Below are positions 34,149-45,389 of a stretch of 64,000 nt of DNA, piece by piece. The notes under the pieces were generated by a model. That model was not told where the DNA came from and searched no databases. It worked only from the letters and a program-made list of their open reading frames with translations. Position numbers and translations under genes: made by a program. Source of the DNA: Isoetes taiwanensis (taxonomy: Eukaryota; Streptophyta; Lycopodiopsida; Isoetales; Isoetaceae); the NCBI GenBank assembly GCA_021234155.1, contig JAJEKV010000001.1, positions 2,752,007 to 2,816,006 of the forward strand, given 5' to 3'. Every line of letters starts with the position of its first letter. Position 1 is the stretch's first letter.

Positions 34149-35212
34149 ATGGGAGAAAAAATAGCCGATCCTAAATGGCTCGATCTGTCCATCGGCTGTT
34201 TCCGGCAAGATCTCCAAGAAGATGGCCGTCTTTATCCAGGTATGAAGCTTAGTTTTTCATATTTTTATTTCGTTGATTTAACTTTATCTTTCTGCCGGAT
34301 CAAAATGGTGTTAATACTCTTACTTCGAAAAGAAAAATGTTCTTCTTTCAGCTGTATTGTGTAAATTTTTTCGCAGCTCCGAGCACCAATGATGCTCCTC
34401 AGTCTGTTCTTGCGAGTTCAGAGGTTTTGACTAGCAAGAGGTAGGTGAAACTGTTTTTTTTTTTTTTTTTTTATATTAGGTCAAAAGAGAAAGAGCTTAG
34501 TATTGTTCTAAAATTTTCAAGAAAGGAAGCTCCTTCAGATCAAGAAGATGCAAGTTTGGTAATTTGCTATTCTGGCAAGGTTTTTCGGTACGAAAGTGTG
34601 CCGGAACAGCAGGTACGATCGTCCGGAAGCTTTACTCTGTCCCGAGTTTTCATCATAATTTTCTTGCGTTCTGTTTTAGATCGCTAGGTTTTGATGTAAA
34701 AAATGCAGGCAAATGCTATTATGCGTTTGGCATCACAGAAAGCGGCCTCGCATTTAGTTCTTCCGGCAATTTCTCGAAGCATTCCTTCTCCTTCTGCCTC
34801 TTCTTCAAATGCCGCTTCTAAGGAGGCGAAGATCGACACAAGAAATATACCAGGTAAAAGCCAAAGCCTAAATCCGCCATAGCTCGTTAAAAAATTCTGG
34901 AAACGATGCAGAATCTGCGCACATAATTCCAAGTGCAAGAAAGGCTTCACTTCTACGCTTCCTACAGAAACGCAAAGAAAGGTACGAATTCTGAAAAAAT
35001 CGCCAGGAAGAATGGATCAGAACCTTCAACTTACATTTTAATACATCTGTATGTTGGATTTTTTATCTATATGTTGGATTTTTTACAGATCTCTTGCTGC
35101 TAAGGCTTGTTCTGAGAAATCTGAGCAAGAATCAAGCCATAAAAACGAATCCGATCCCAAGAATAAGAATAAAGAATGCAAGTCCGAGGAGAATGAAAGA
35201 AGTGTAGTATAG
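34149..35212 (+). CDS. JAZ/TIFY-family jasmonate repressor, six exons, 208 residues
   Basis: The exons are 34149-34239, 34377-34440, 34480-34612, 34709-34853, 34912-34981 and 35089-35212. All five introns are GT-AG, every junction stays in phase, and the sum is 627 nt with a TAG stop. Exon 3 carries the TIFY/ZIM core at residues 79-84 as VICYSG (canonical TIFYxG), followed by KVFRYESVPEQQ and, in exon 4, ANAIMRLA, as in JAZ proteins. Exons 5-6 carry the Jas motif at about residues 150-173, ARKASLLRFLQKRKER. Its terminal PY is replaced by AC. The tail is Lys/Glu/Ser-rich. JAZ proteins bind MYC transcription factors and COI1 through Jas, and NINJA through TIFY. The altered TIFY core could weaken NINJA binding. 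The ATG was chosen because exon 1 is open from it and a TATA-like box lies just upstream. It is the only gene here that reads as intact. Confidence 0.88.
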
Positions 35213-35989
35213 AGGTATAAAATATTGACATATGTTTTGCATTTTTTCACACTTGGCCATGTTTGTACACTTGTTTCCCATCCTACCTAACTTCCTTATG
35301 TACCATGCAATGGCCAAGAAACAAAAGTTTTTGGCCATTTCAGGGTATGATGTTTTCAGTCAACTTCATTAGCTAACCAATAATGTCTTGAATAATGAGT
35401 GAACCATTTTATAGTGTATTTGTACCACTGGCTTCAAGTTGTTTATGACATGGATGATGCAAGTTGTGTCATTTGAAATATTAAAGTATATGTTGTACTA
35501 ATGCAAAATGGCATAATCTACAACAATTTTTCTTCGAAACATTCTTCGGCTTTCTTAATGTTGGTTTGACACACAAGTAAAATGGTTGCATCTGTCCGTG
35601 TATTAGCAATGCCATTTTCTATATTCTAAAAATGCATAGCCTGTCACCATTGAATTGACAATAGAACTACATGTATTCGTGCACCGTTTTGCCATTATTT
35701 CTTACCATTTAGCAATGTTTGCATGCATGTTTCCTTCTACAAATATCTTGCACGCCATCATTGCTTTGAAATCTAGGTTGATGGGCATTCATGTATCTCA
35801 ACATTTTAGTCCAAATACAATGTTCAAGGTTCTCTAAAGTGAGATCCTTCAATTTACACGTCAATCTTGATCTAGATTCAACATGTCTATAAAAATAATG
35901 CATAGTACGAAGTATATTCATCTTGGTCACAAATCCCTCTCTGAATCTACACCAATCATTAGAATGGTAGGATTTTTTTTGTGAGGATG
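35213..35989. other. 3' flank of the JAZ-like gene, no further gene
   Basis: AT-rich, presumably starting with the 3' untranslated region. No clear polyadenylation signal could be singled out. Confidence 0.4.
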
Positions 35990-37425
35990 AAAGCAATAGC
36001 GGATCCTCCCCACCCCATTTAAGCAATTCAGCTTGCAAACCTTGAAGATCGGAGACTTGCCATTAGATAGATGCCGCATCATTCTTTGACTTCCTCCTCT
36101 GTGAATTGAAGAATATCACCTACCAAAGGAGGCCTGAATTAAGGACCCCGGGATGATCATTAAGTGGATCAATCGCTCATCCCATTCTTTGCATAGAAAT
36201 ATGTCCAAGGGTAGGAGGTGGTCGATATAATATTTTGCGCCAGAAGGTACGAGGCTCACGTAGTAGCAAGTCAAATATTTGCTTCTAATGCTCAGCAATA
36301 AAGCGTGCCTTCTTGCGTTTCAAAAAAACGGACTTATAATTCTCGAATGGCATTATGTCGCGTGTCCGCTCAACTATCGCTCGCAATTGTTTTTAAAAGC
36401 CGCTGCGTGCTTCATCAAACCGTGGCATTTCTAGGAAAGGATTTCCTACCAAAGATGAGCAACACCGGAAGTCGTGTACCAAAGCAAGAGACAACAGTAA
36501 GCAAAGCATCGAAGAAATGCCGCATTATGCTCTTGAAGAGTTGGGTAATCCAAAATACACCGCAAGCGCGCTGACCTAATGTCCGCTCATATTCAAAAAG
36601 ATCTAGAATAAGTCAAGCGAATCTGAGGGCCGGAGCCTGGATAGCAATGGGTTGAAGAGGTGGAAGCTGCCACTTTAATGACAAATAAAGTGGGTAGTGA
36701 TCAGATTTTATCTCCTCATCTCTATGCCTTGTGCCAATTCGAAAATCTGAAATGAGATCCAAGGCTTGCACTTGGGAAATGACATAATCAACAACACTAG
36801 TACCACCACCCTGCCTATCATGTCTGCATGTAATACCTTTAGAGTGTGGCCATTGCTCTAAGCCATTATAAATTACCATCTCAAGACTTCACACAACTGG
36901 ATGAGCTCCCTTCCAAATGTTGAGACGGGTTTGTTAGCATCAGGCGATGAACGTGAAAAGACTGTATCATTAGCAGACATCCATAAAGGGTCACGGACAT
37001 CCTCAAGTATGAATTGAGCAGCTTGCATTTCAGCAGTGCAAGCATTGAAATCACCAAGAAGAATAACATGCCCCAACTGTTTGAATTGAGCAATGTCATC
37101 ATAAAGATCACCATAGGGATCACTGCGAGCGACATCATATTCATCATAAAAGGGTGATGATGTAGGTGGGAAGTAACAGGCAGCAACAAAAATAGTACTA
37201 CTATTGTGGCAATGAAGTTTGATCCACATGTAGCGATTATATCTATCAGCTTTATGAAGCGCGATATATGGAGCAAGGGCATCCTTGAAATAGCAAGCAA
37301 CTCCACCGCAATTTTGTTGCCCATGACATTCATTAAATAATGAAAAGAACTGATAGCCTGTAAAATGAGGTAGCCGTTTGGCTGAATGCTCCCACGTTTC
37401 CATGGTATTGCCTCCAATTTGAGTA
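35990..37425 (-). pseudogene. LINE fragment: APE endonuclease and start of the reverse transcriptase region
   Basis: Minus-strand frames match the plus-strand LINE at 38.1-39.5 kb. They give METWEHSAKRLP, GGVACYFKDALAPYIALHKA, VILLGDFNACTAEMQ (the GDFN catalytic box of APE endonucleases) and, in a second frame, a block ending SDHYPLYLSLKW (the SDH box). Further on, around 36090-36010, ILQFTEEEVKE and LQAELLKWGG correspond to the pre-RT part of the same LINE. Numerous stops and frame changes occur between. The element is cut at both ends: the start of the endonuclease and the whole catalytic reverse transcriptase are absent. Confidence 0.8.
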
Positions 37426-37613
37426 TGAAGGTTTTGCTAGAAAGAGTGTTCTAGGTGGAAGGTGCCAAGGCACACTCATTTAGTACACTGCCAAATTGTT
37501 ATAAGCGAGGACTCCTAAGCCTCTATCATGCTAAAGAAAAGCCTTCTAAGGCAATCCCCTACTGGCGCCAAGCCTCTCTAGCACCCTGGTCAAAGCCCCC
37601 TAGTCAAAACAAG
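37426..37613. other. Spacer between head-to-head LINE copies
   Basis: Non-coding; may contain the 5' untranslated region of the plus-strand LINE. Confidence 0.4.
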
Positions 37614-37741
37614 CGCACTCAGGGTTTTTGATGCTCCAAATCAAAAACTAAATCACTTTTTCCTAGAGTCCGCCGGTCAGGCATACTCAGGGTTTTTGAT
37701 CCTCCAAATCAAAAACTAAATCACTTTTTCCTAGAGTCCGC
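37614..37741 (+). repeat. Two tandem about 69-bp units with hairpins upstream of the plus-strand LINE
   Basis: Each unit contains ACTCAGGGTTTTTGAT, then CTCCAAATCAAAAACT and CACTTTTTCCTAGAGTCCGC. GTTTTTGAT and ATCAAAAAC within each unit form a perfect 9-bp stem. Placed just before the LINE coding region, they may be 5' untranslated monomers. Confidence 0.6.
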
Positions 37742-37798
37742 GGGTTTAGATACCAAGCTCTTGTTCCCAAGCTGCAGAGCAAAAGCGACAGTGCAACA

Positions 37799-38011
37799 GT
37801 GGCAACAGTGGCAGAAGCGGCGATCAGGGGACCAAGCGCTTCTGGATCCCCCACCTCCAGAATGGCGGATCACACACAGCAGCCAGGACCAAGTACCCGG
37901 GCACCACCCACAGCAGCAGAGCCGGACATGAGAGCCCCGACACCTGCCAATGGACCAACTCCTGCAGCCTCCATGGGGACTGGGATAGGGCAGTCACCAC
38001 AGACAGCATAG
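37799..38011 (+). pseudogene. Pro/Thr-rich end of LINE ORF1 or linker, stopped before ORF2
   Basis: A 70-codon frame rich in Pro, Ala and Thr ends with TAG at 38009-38011 and is in the same frame as the endonuclease that follows at 38012. It has no domain. It could be the N-terminal extension of ORF2 cut by one stop, or the tail of ORF1. Confidence 0.4.
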
Positions 38012-38905
38012 GAAGAGTGCCTTAGAATTGTATCGTGGAACTGTAGGGGATTTCTCTGGAAGCGCGGCGAGGGCATTGCTGAAATTGCTACATGCATGGA
38101 CATCATCTTCTTGCAAGAGACATGGGAATATAGTGGTCATCTGTTACCGGACATCCCAGGGTACCATCATTTCTCACTGGCCAATGAGCGCCATGGCAAG
38201 CGAGGGTATGGAGGGGTCGCGTGCTACTTCGAAGATGCTATAGCATCCACAGTCTCGCTCCACAAGGCTGATAGACTCAACCGCTACCTGTGGATACGAA
38301 TGATGCAGCCTCACCATCGCCCACTGTTTATCGCAGGATGCTATATACCCCATGAAACTTCTAAGTTCTACAGGGTTCATCAGGCAGATATAGATGTGCA
38401 TATGCCCTATATGGAACTGTATGATGACATAGAGCAGTATCGCCGGGAGGGTCATGTGTTTTTATTGGGAGATTTCAATGCACGTACGGCACAGTGGCAG
38501 TCGGTCACCTTTCAGGGAAATGCTGACTCCAACCCACTTTGGCTAGAAACGGACGCATCCCAGCATGCAAGACGCTCCCAGGATACAGTCTTCGGGGCCT
38601 TTGGAAGAGAGTTGGTCCAGCTATGTCAGATCTTTGACATGGTGATCTGCAATGGTATGCTCAGATGGCCGCGATCAGGGGGCTTCACTTGCAGAAGCGA
38701 CGGTGGTGATGGTGGAGCCAGCATGGTGGACTATCTCCTAGCTCCAGTGCCAGAACTTGATATCATTAGAGATTTCGTGACAGGTACAGGAACAAGGGAT
38801 GAAGAGACTTTGTCAGACCACTATCCACTTTATGTCACTTTCGATTGGAGGCACTCAATGGCGTGGCCACAGGACAGGCGCCCTCAGGGTTTGGAATACA
38901 CCTGA
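38012..38905 (+). CDS. LINE ORF2, APE-type endonuclease domain
   Basis: Starting with RIVSWNCRGFLW (the first Asn box of the exonuclease-endonuclease-phosphatase fold), the frame runs through DIIFLQETWE (catalytic Glu), GYGGVACYF, VFLLGDFNARTAQWQ (Asp-Phe-Asn box), SMVDYLL and ETLSDHYPLYV (terminal Asp-His). All key residues of an APE-like endonuclease are present. It nicks target DNA so that the LINE reverse transcriptase can prime on it. The frame is lost by one indel near 38890, after which the reverse transcriptase continues in another frame. No strong start codon is visible because a TAG precedes it. Confidence 0.88.
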   Translation, partial: EECLRIVSWNCRGFLWKRGEGIAEIATCMDIIFLQETWEYSGHLLPDIPGYHHFSLANERHGKRGYGGVACYFEDAIASTVSLHKADRLNRYLWIRMMQPHHRPLFIAGCYIPHETSKFYRVHQADIDVHMPYMELYDDIEQYRREGHVFLLGDFNARTAQWQSVTFQGNADSNPLWLETDASQHARRSQDTVFGAFGRELVQLCQIFDMVICNGMLRWPRSGGFTCRSDGGDGGASMVDYLLAPVPELDIIRDFVTGTGTRDEETLSDHYPLYVTFDWRHSMAWPQDRRPQGLEYT

Positions 38906-40293
38906 ACTATCGGAAGCAAGCAGGATATGAGGTGGCGCTTGAACGTGAGCTACGGGGGATTGATGCCCTCTATATATTGCATGATAAGTGTGAATGGTTG
39001 GTGAAGGCCTTACTCGCAGCAGCCACTGAATGCTTTGCAGTAAGAAAGCCCCCACGAAGGGACACTGCGCAAGTCCCGCAAAACCCCTGGTTTGACGCTG
39101 AATGTAAGGCTCTAAAGAGTCAGCTACGCACCATCTTAGATCCACAGCTCTGGCAACAGGCCATTAGGAACTATAAGGCATTCTTGAAATCCAAAAAGCA
39201 TCGCTACATTGCAGAAAATCAGCAACGCATGTTTGATCTACTGATGACTGAGCCAAAAGCCTTTTGGCGTAGAGTGATGTATAAGAGGCATCAACCACCT
39301 GGCAATGTTACCTCACAGTGGAGACAGCGGTTGGAGGAGTTGTATGACCCCCCAGGAGCAATTGCTGACGTACCAGACCAGCTAGGAGAAACACTACAGC
39401 TTTCAGAGGAGGACATCCATCAGGGTCTTAGGCATCTTGCTAATGGTAAAGCAAAGGACTTGCAGGGACTTCAGGCCGAGCTGTTGAAATGGGGTGGGCC
39501 AGCTTTGCTCGGGCCTTTGACAGGGATAATCAATCAGGCCATCAGAGAGGGCCTCCCGCATGAATGGATGGTTAGCAAGGTCACCCCTATTCATAAGACG
39601 GGAAGCAGGGATGACTCCACCAACTACCATATGATCATGGTGAGCCCGTTACTCGCAAAACTTCTAGCAGGTGTGCTGGAGAAGAAGTTAACGCAATGGG
39701 CGGAAGAAACTGGGGTACATGCAGTTGGCCAGGCAGGTTTTCGCCCTGCCCACTCCACGAATGATTATATTTTTACTCTCAGAATCCTTATGGAAGCTAG
39801 CCGCAATGCACGACGTGACTTGTATTGCTGTTTCGTGGATTTTAAGACGGCATATGATACGGTCCCTCGGGACCTGTTGTGGCAACGATTGCAGGAGCTA
39901 CATGTCCCACAGGATTTGCAGAATGCCATCTACCGGCTCTATGATGGAATATATGCCACTTTGCCTGCGTCAGACCACCGGGTGAACAGCACCATAGGTG
40001 TTAAACAGGGATGCCCGTTATCTCCAACGCTTTTTGGGCTCTATATTGACAAGTTGGAGACCTGGATGCAAGAAAATGGAGGTGGTGGCCCGCAATTGCC
40101 AGAGGCATATACAGTAAAACCGTTGCTCTATGCAGACGATCTGGGCTTATTGTCCCATACAGCTAGGAGTATGCAGGAACATTTGGATGCTCTCAGTTAA
40201 TTCTGTGACATAGCAGGAATGACAGTCAACCAGCAGAAAACCAAGCTATAGCCAATCCTGTCTGCGCAGCATGATATCCCAGACTTCTAATAT
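38880..40293 (+). CDS. LINE ORF2, reverse transcriptase domain, 5' part of a split element
   Basis: An open frame of about 450 codons carries the reverse transcriptase: AGFRPAHSTNDY, CCFVDFKTAYDTVP (motif A Asp), GVKQGCPLSPTLFGLYIDKL (motif B) and LLYADDLGLL (YADD, motif C). The catalytic aspartates are intact. Stops occur at 40198-40200 (TAA) and about 40249, after NQQKTKL. The reading then ends abruptly at about 40293 after HDIPDF, where the composite element starting ATATGTAGC is inserted. The remainder of ORF2 resumes at about 45763. Point stops suggest the copy is inactive. Confidence 0.88.
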
Positions 40294-41225
40294 GTAGCAT
40301 AATAACAGGGGGTTTTCTTTGTGTTTTTGTACGCTTTTCACTAAGGTTTTCCTATGATTTTGTGATGTATTCAAATGGATGTACTAATGCGTACATCTAG
40401 AGTGCACCATTTCTGAGCCATTGATTTTAGTCTTTTTTTTTTCAATGGTCAACAACCAATGGCTCACAACAAAAGCCCCTTTTTTGTGCGTGTGGTGCAT
40501 AATGGGCACATGAAGGGCCATTGATTTTAGCCTTTTTTTTCAATGGCTCACAACAAAAGCCCTTTTTTTGTGCATGTGGTGCATAATGGGCACATGAAGG
40601 GCTTGAAGGGCGCATGTAGTGCAGTTTCCCTGCCGGCAACACATTTCTTATCATAACTTTTGATCCAGAGCTCTGTTTGAGATGAGTTTTATTGCGTTGG
40701 AAAGCTCTCTCCGAGATCTTTTTGATAGTGTATGATACGGATATGTTTGGTTAAGTTATATATGCTAAAACAGCAATTTTTCGGCCGGGTTTGGTAGGCT
40801 TTCACATCCTACCAGCTGATTAATACAGGATTGCGCTATTGGATATTGTTTTATGGCTCATTCCGAATGAAGCTTGCAAAAAAATACCATGCATTTTTAG
40901 ATTTTGAGGCAGTTATTAAGCAAATTCCAAGGCTTTTAGATCCTTGTGCTAACAAGCAGAAAAGTTTCCCACTTTGGTTTCTCACCACAAGAATCCATGG
41001 AGGCCAAAGGCTGCTGTTAAATTCCAGTTGAAAAATGTTTGTGTATGGGTGTTGCAAACTTTATGACTTTCAGAATAATGGGATCAATCTGCTCTATCTT
41101 TATGGTAACTTTTACTTATGTTCTATTTGCTTTATTGTGATCAAATTCAAAAGCTACAGGTCATGAAAGCCTCAAATGAATTCTAGTTTTTCAGGTTTGA
41201 ATTCTAAAATTTTTTGTGCACGGGG
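40291..41225 (+). repeat. Left part of the composite element; ATATGTAGCAYAATAACAGG family
   Basis: Begins ATATGTAGCATAATAACAGG and shares about 145 bp with 7828-7975, and 41041-41217 with 8734-8917. Between these it holds two adjacent copies of an about 83-bp unit (40430-40600), each with TTTTTTTTCAATGG, CTCACAACAAAAGCCC and a GGTGCATAATGGGCACATG block. Confidence 0.75.
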
Positions 41226-44186
41226 AGGGTGGGGGTGACGCGTCTCTAAGGCCCCGAAGGGGCCAAATTTTTTTTTTTGCAACACAAACCATTAAAATCC
41301 AACATATCTCTAATATATAATTGTAATATGGAGGATAAGGGGGCAGCTTGGAGGTAAGCGCTATTGTTACGGAAGTTTATATTTTTGGTTAGTGTTGTAC
41401 ACGTGTAGGCCTCTAAAATATTGGGGAGAAGATTAAACCTGTAGTTTTCTGGAAGCTCCATTCACATGGCAGGACCAGCGTCGAAGCTTCTGGATGTCCA
41501 TGCCTTGAGAGTTCCGGATCAGTGTGGAACCTTCTCGATTGTTCTTTTTGTTGGTATAAAAGCGAAGGATGGGGCGTATGATGAGCCACAGTAAAAATCG
41601 AAAGCCGCCTAGGGTTAGCGGACTGATGGATGTTTCAAGAATCGAAATACACAAAGGCCGAACAGATTACCGAGCGGTTTTCGCTGGGTGGACACTAAGA
41701 AATTCGATGCTACCAAGTCGCTATTTGTGGGCTCCAAAGTTGGATTCTTCAGTTGCTGAAAACAGAGCATATTTGGAGAGGAACAGAGCATTCCGTCATC
41801 TGGCCACTGGGGTTCTAGCACGATGTACATGGAATATGGGCCTATAGGCTAATACGCAAAGCAAAACAGCGGTCTGATTGCCAGCAGGTATGGCTCTTCC
41901 TTTTGTATCTGTCGGCTCATCCCCGGCACTTGTGCAGTATGTACCAGGTAACCTTTTTAGTTTAATGCTTCAATTTGCAGCTCAATTTCATTATCACATC
42001 AAAATACAGAGTTTGATTCCAACTCCAAGGGTGCGAGCATGGAACAAAACTTAGGTACCATTCCGGCTGAGAGTTTTTTCCTTCAAACATCACCTTACAA
42101 ATGCTGCATAAGTCTAAAAATCCAAAACTTAACAAATGATTCAAAGATCGTATGATCAAAAGCTTGAAAAAGCTTGGTCGCATTCATTGCATGCACTCGC
42201 TATGATTGCCTGAGGAGATTTTGTAACCAGCTTGCTGGTTTTTCCCTTGGCGCTGACTGTAGAAAGATAGATCCAGCATAAATCTTGCACTGGTAGATTG
42301 GTAGATGGAGCAGCCAAAATGTTGTTGAAGGTCTGTGCCTGCATATAATGGATCAAGAAGGAAATAAAATGGCTCTGATGGGAATATCTGTCAGATCGAA
42401 TGAGGATTTGAGAGGTACTTATTATGCCTGGAGATTCGATTTGAGAGGTACTTATTATGCCTGGTAGATATTTAGACAGTATTTTAGCTTTCTTGCATGT
42501 TAAGCAAGCTCTATTATAATATTATGTTTGCTTGAAGCAGGATAGATCAGGTATTCAAGAGCCAATCATAGTTATTTGTTAACATTAAAATTCTGAACCT
42601 ACTCGCATTTGATTTGACAATGAGGGATTAAATACAGGTTTCAGACAATAAATTTGGAAAGCTCTGCTATTTTTTATCCCTGAGGTAGTTTAAGATCAAG
42701 CCGTTGAATAGCCGTTGCAGCAACAAAAACTCACGCTTCCGCTGGTTGCATCTTGGTTCTTCCAAAACTTTCCATGAGTCTGAAGTTGAAGTATTTGGCT
42801 ACTCCAACATAACAGTATGGTTACATAACAGTATGGTTCCAATATGGGCGGATGAAGATTGATGCCTCTGCAGAAGATTTTGATGCAGAATCTTGGCTAT
42901 GGCGGTTGGTTAGTGCAGGAGAGAAGCGCGATGTTGAAGAAGTGCCGCTCTTAGTTTTGCCATTACATTACATCAGAGAACAGAAAAACTGATCTGTTTC
43001 TGGTTGCTCTTTTGGATCTGGCAAGGTCCAAACATGGAACAAATGGAGCTTCTTTCAAATATAGGCCATGGTGGCCTCCTCGCCTAGGCAGAAAGACCAT
43101 TTTTAGAATGGCATTAATTCATCCTGACATATAGATAGAATTTCCATTGCAAAAACTTGATACTTACCCATGATATTTGGAACATGGGATAGTATGTGAA
43201 TCCATTTGAGTTTAGATATTGCCGAAATATGGAGTTTACAGATTATTCCGTCTGTAACTACTAAATGATACTTTTTACGAAATATATATTGTAGCAAGAA
43301 AGCATAATTGTTGGTCCAACCTTTGTTAAAACGTCAAGACCATGTGGGCACTACTATTAAATTGAACCTTTAGAATTTATGTTGGGGTTTGGTTGGTGTA
43401 TGCATGAAGTCTGAAGTCCAAGCGAAGATCTTCTATGTGAAATCCAAGCAAAGATTTTTTATCGTGGAGTTGCAAGAAATTATGCGATGACAACAAACTC
43501 ACAAACTCATGTTGCCTTCTAGTGAACTCTCTAGAGCAGATTCCAAATATTGTTTTTTCTGTCCTAAGACTTCCATTCCATGAAGAACGTTGCCAAGTTC
43601 TCGGTCAATTGATATAATATCATGAAGATTCAACTCCTGAACATGAAGATTACATAAAAGAAATTTGTCAGGACCACCCCATCATATGAGCTTTTCAAAA
43701 TTTTGTTCTCTCTCTTTTTTTTTATCGTTCTTCTTTTTGGTCTTCTCATTCTAGTCGATAGGCATGTATCAATAGGTGCAAATGGGACAATCTATACTTT
43801 TTGAACTCATAATTTTACTTTCTAGATTGTGTAGACCCAAAATTATTTATCTACCAACAAATGAGCTATGTCATTATGCAGTAATACATTATCTCAATGG
43901 TTGTGTCCATAGTCTAAAAAACCAGACAAAAATACGCTAATTGTTGTCCAAAAGTATTGCCAACTATTATCCTAAAATGCATATGCTAGGCTAAATTCTA
44001 AATTATATGACAATTGCTTTGCACTGACAGGTATAATAATCCTATCTTCACTGCCAATTAGCTAGTCCAAAACCATCTTAAATCTCTTATGCACATAAGC
44101 ACCCACTAAAAGAACAAACCAGCGGCGGCGACTGCCGCCGCGACAAATTCTTGTAAAAATTAAATCCCCCAACACATAACAACCAA
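41226..44186. other. Unrecognised centre of the composite element
   Basis: Two overlapping plus-strand frames, 41467-41595 (42 codons, starts MAGPASKLLDV) and 41569-41847 (92 codons, starts MGRMMSHSKN), have no identifiable domain. A frame around 42850-42990 contains KIDASAEDFDAESW. These could be exons of a captured gene or the element's own. A perfect GC hairpin, GCGGCGGC-GACT-GCCGCCGC, lies at 44122-44141 just before the foldback arm resumes. Confidence 0.35.
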
Positions 44187-45389
44187 CACATAACAACAAA
44201 TTTTTTTTTTTTTTGAGAGAACGAAATTTTTATATTATATGAAATAAGAAGTACAATGTTTTAAACACAAAAAGGATTACTATAGGAGTAATCTCAACAT
44301 CTTCATCCTTTATGTGCTCCAAACTTATTCTGCTCTATAAGCAAGTATACAATAAGCACATAAAATCCTCCCATAAGGTAACCAGAACAACCAAGATGAT
44401 GCAAGGAAATAGAGATCCCGAAAAAATCCTTCAATATAGGAAGGATCATAGCAAGAAATCCAAAAGAATGAGAAATGAAGGAAGTCACATGGTCCTGCTC
44501 ACTGCTGAGCTCCAAATTTCTGTACAGCTGCATCAATGTAGCATCAAATTCCATACAACTCGACATAGCAGTATCGAGTGATCCTATTCCAAGCGTGTCA
44601 GTACTTAGAATGGAAACATGTAGATTGGCTTATTAGTACCAAAATCTACCCTCAAGCATCAGTACTTGAGCAGCTATTCAAGTATGAAATACATGAGATA
44701 GCATCAAGATTCATAGAAATTTAAATCAAGACTCAGATCTTGAACAAGCTATTTTCTGCCCTGCCATACAGTATTTTACCTCTTCGATTCAGACCTCGTA
44801 CTTCCAGAAATCTTACAGCAAACCTCCTGACTTGAAAGAAAGATTCTGATCAAATCTTATGGAATCTGTACCTTTCTTGCTAGTAAGAAAGAACAGGAGA
44901 AAGAGATGACGAAAATAGGCAATGATTTTCTAGGCTCTGTATAACAATAAGGACTGCTAAATTTACAGGCTAAGAAACCTCTCTGTTCAAGGACTCTCAA
45001 AATTTCGTTCCACCTTATAAGCCTTTGCGCTGTTTCAGTGTAATCTTTGGAAGAAAGATTATAATGCCAAGAGCATTAGAATGAAATACCACGTTAGTGG
45101 TTTACCTGAGAATTCAAGAACCCGCCCTGAAGATTCTTCTGAAACCTCAAATTTACAGCCCGTGATGAAAGTCTTGGGCCCAAAAAACTCTTTTCCTAGT
45201 CTCTGCTAGCCGCTGGGATGTCTTAGAACTGAAACGATTGTGTTGCAGCAGTGCCGGAAGCCAGGAAAGAGGGGCGGCCTCTCCCTGCCGCCGCCGCCCT
45301 AGCCGCAGGCGCCAAGAAACGTCAACGGCATTTCTCCCATTCCAATTTCCCTGCAATATGTTCACACTTTGAAAATTCCACATAACAAC
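44187..45389 (-). mobile_element. Poly(A) retrocopy with 11-bp target duplication
   Basis: The foldback arm is interrupted at CACATAACAAC (44187-44197), which is repeated at 45379-45389. The 1181-bp insert begins on the plus strand with AAA and 14 T, i.e. a poly(A) tail on the minus strand, and its minus-strand start is GC-rich like a 5' untranslated region. These are signs of LINE-driven retroposition. Its longest minus-strand frame, 44566-44303 (87 codons), contains a hydrophobic stretch (GYLMGGFYVLIVYLLI) and is unassigned. A donor-like CTCAG-GTAAAC inside suggests an unspliced or non-coding source transcript. The arm carries similar repeats, so part of the duplication could be coincidental. 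Confidence 0.65.

Noticed and set aside
36881-37417. 178-codon minus-strand frame with many Leu/Met/Ile
   Set aside because: Out-of-frame shadow of the endonuclease frame at 36873-37403.
44122-44141. Perfect GC hairpin as a Helitron 3' end
   Set aside because: No CTRR follows at the expected distance and no matching 5'-TC end or RepHel gene is nearby.
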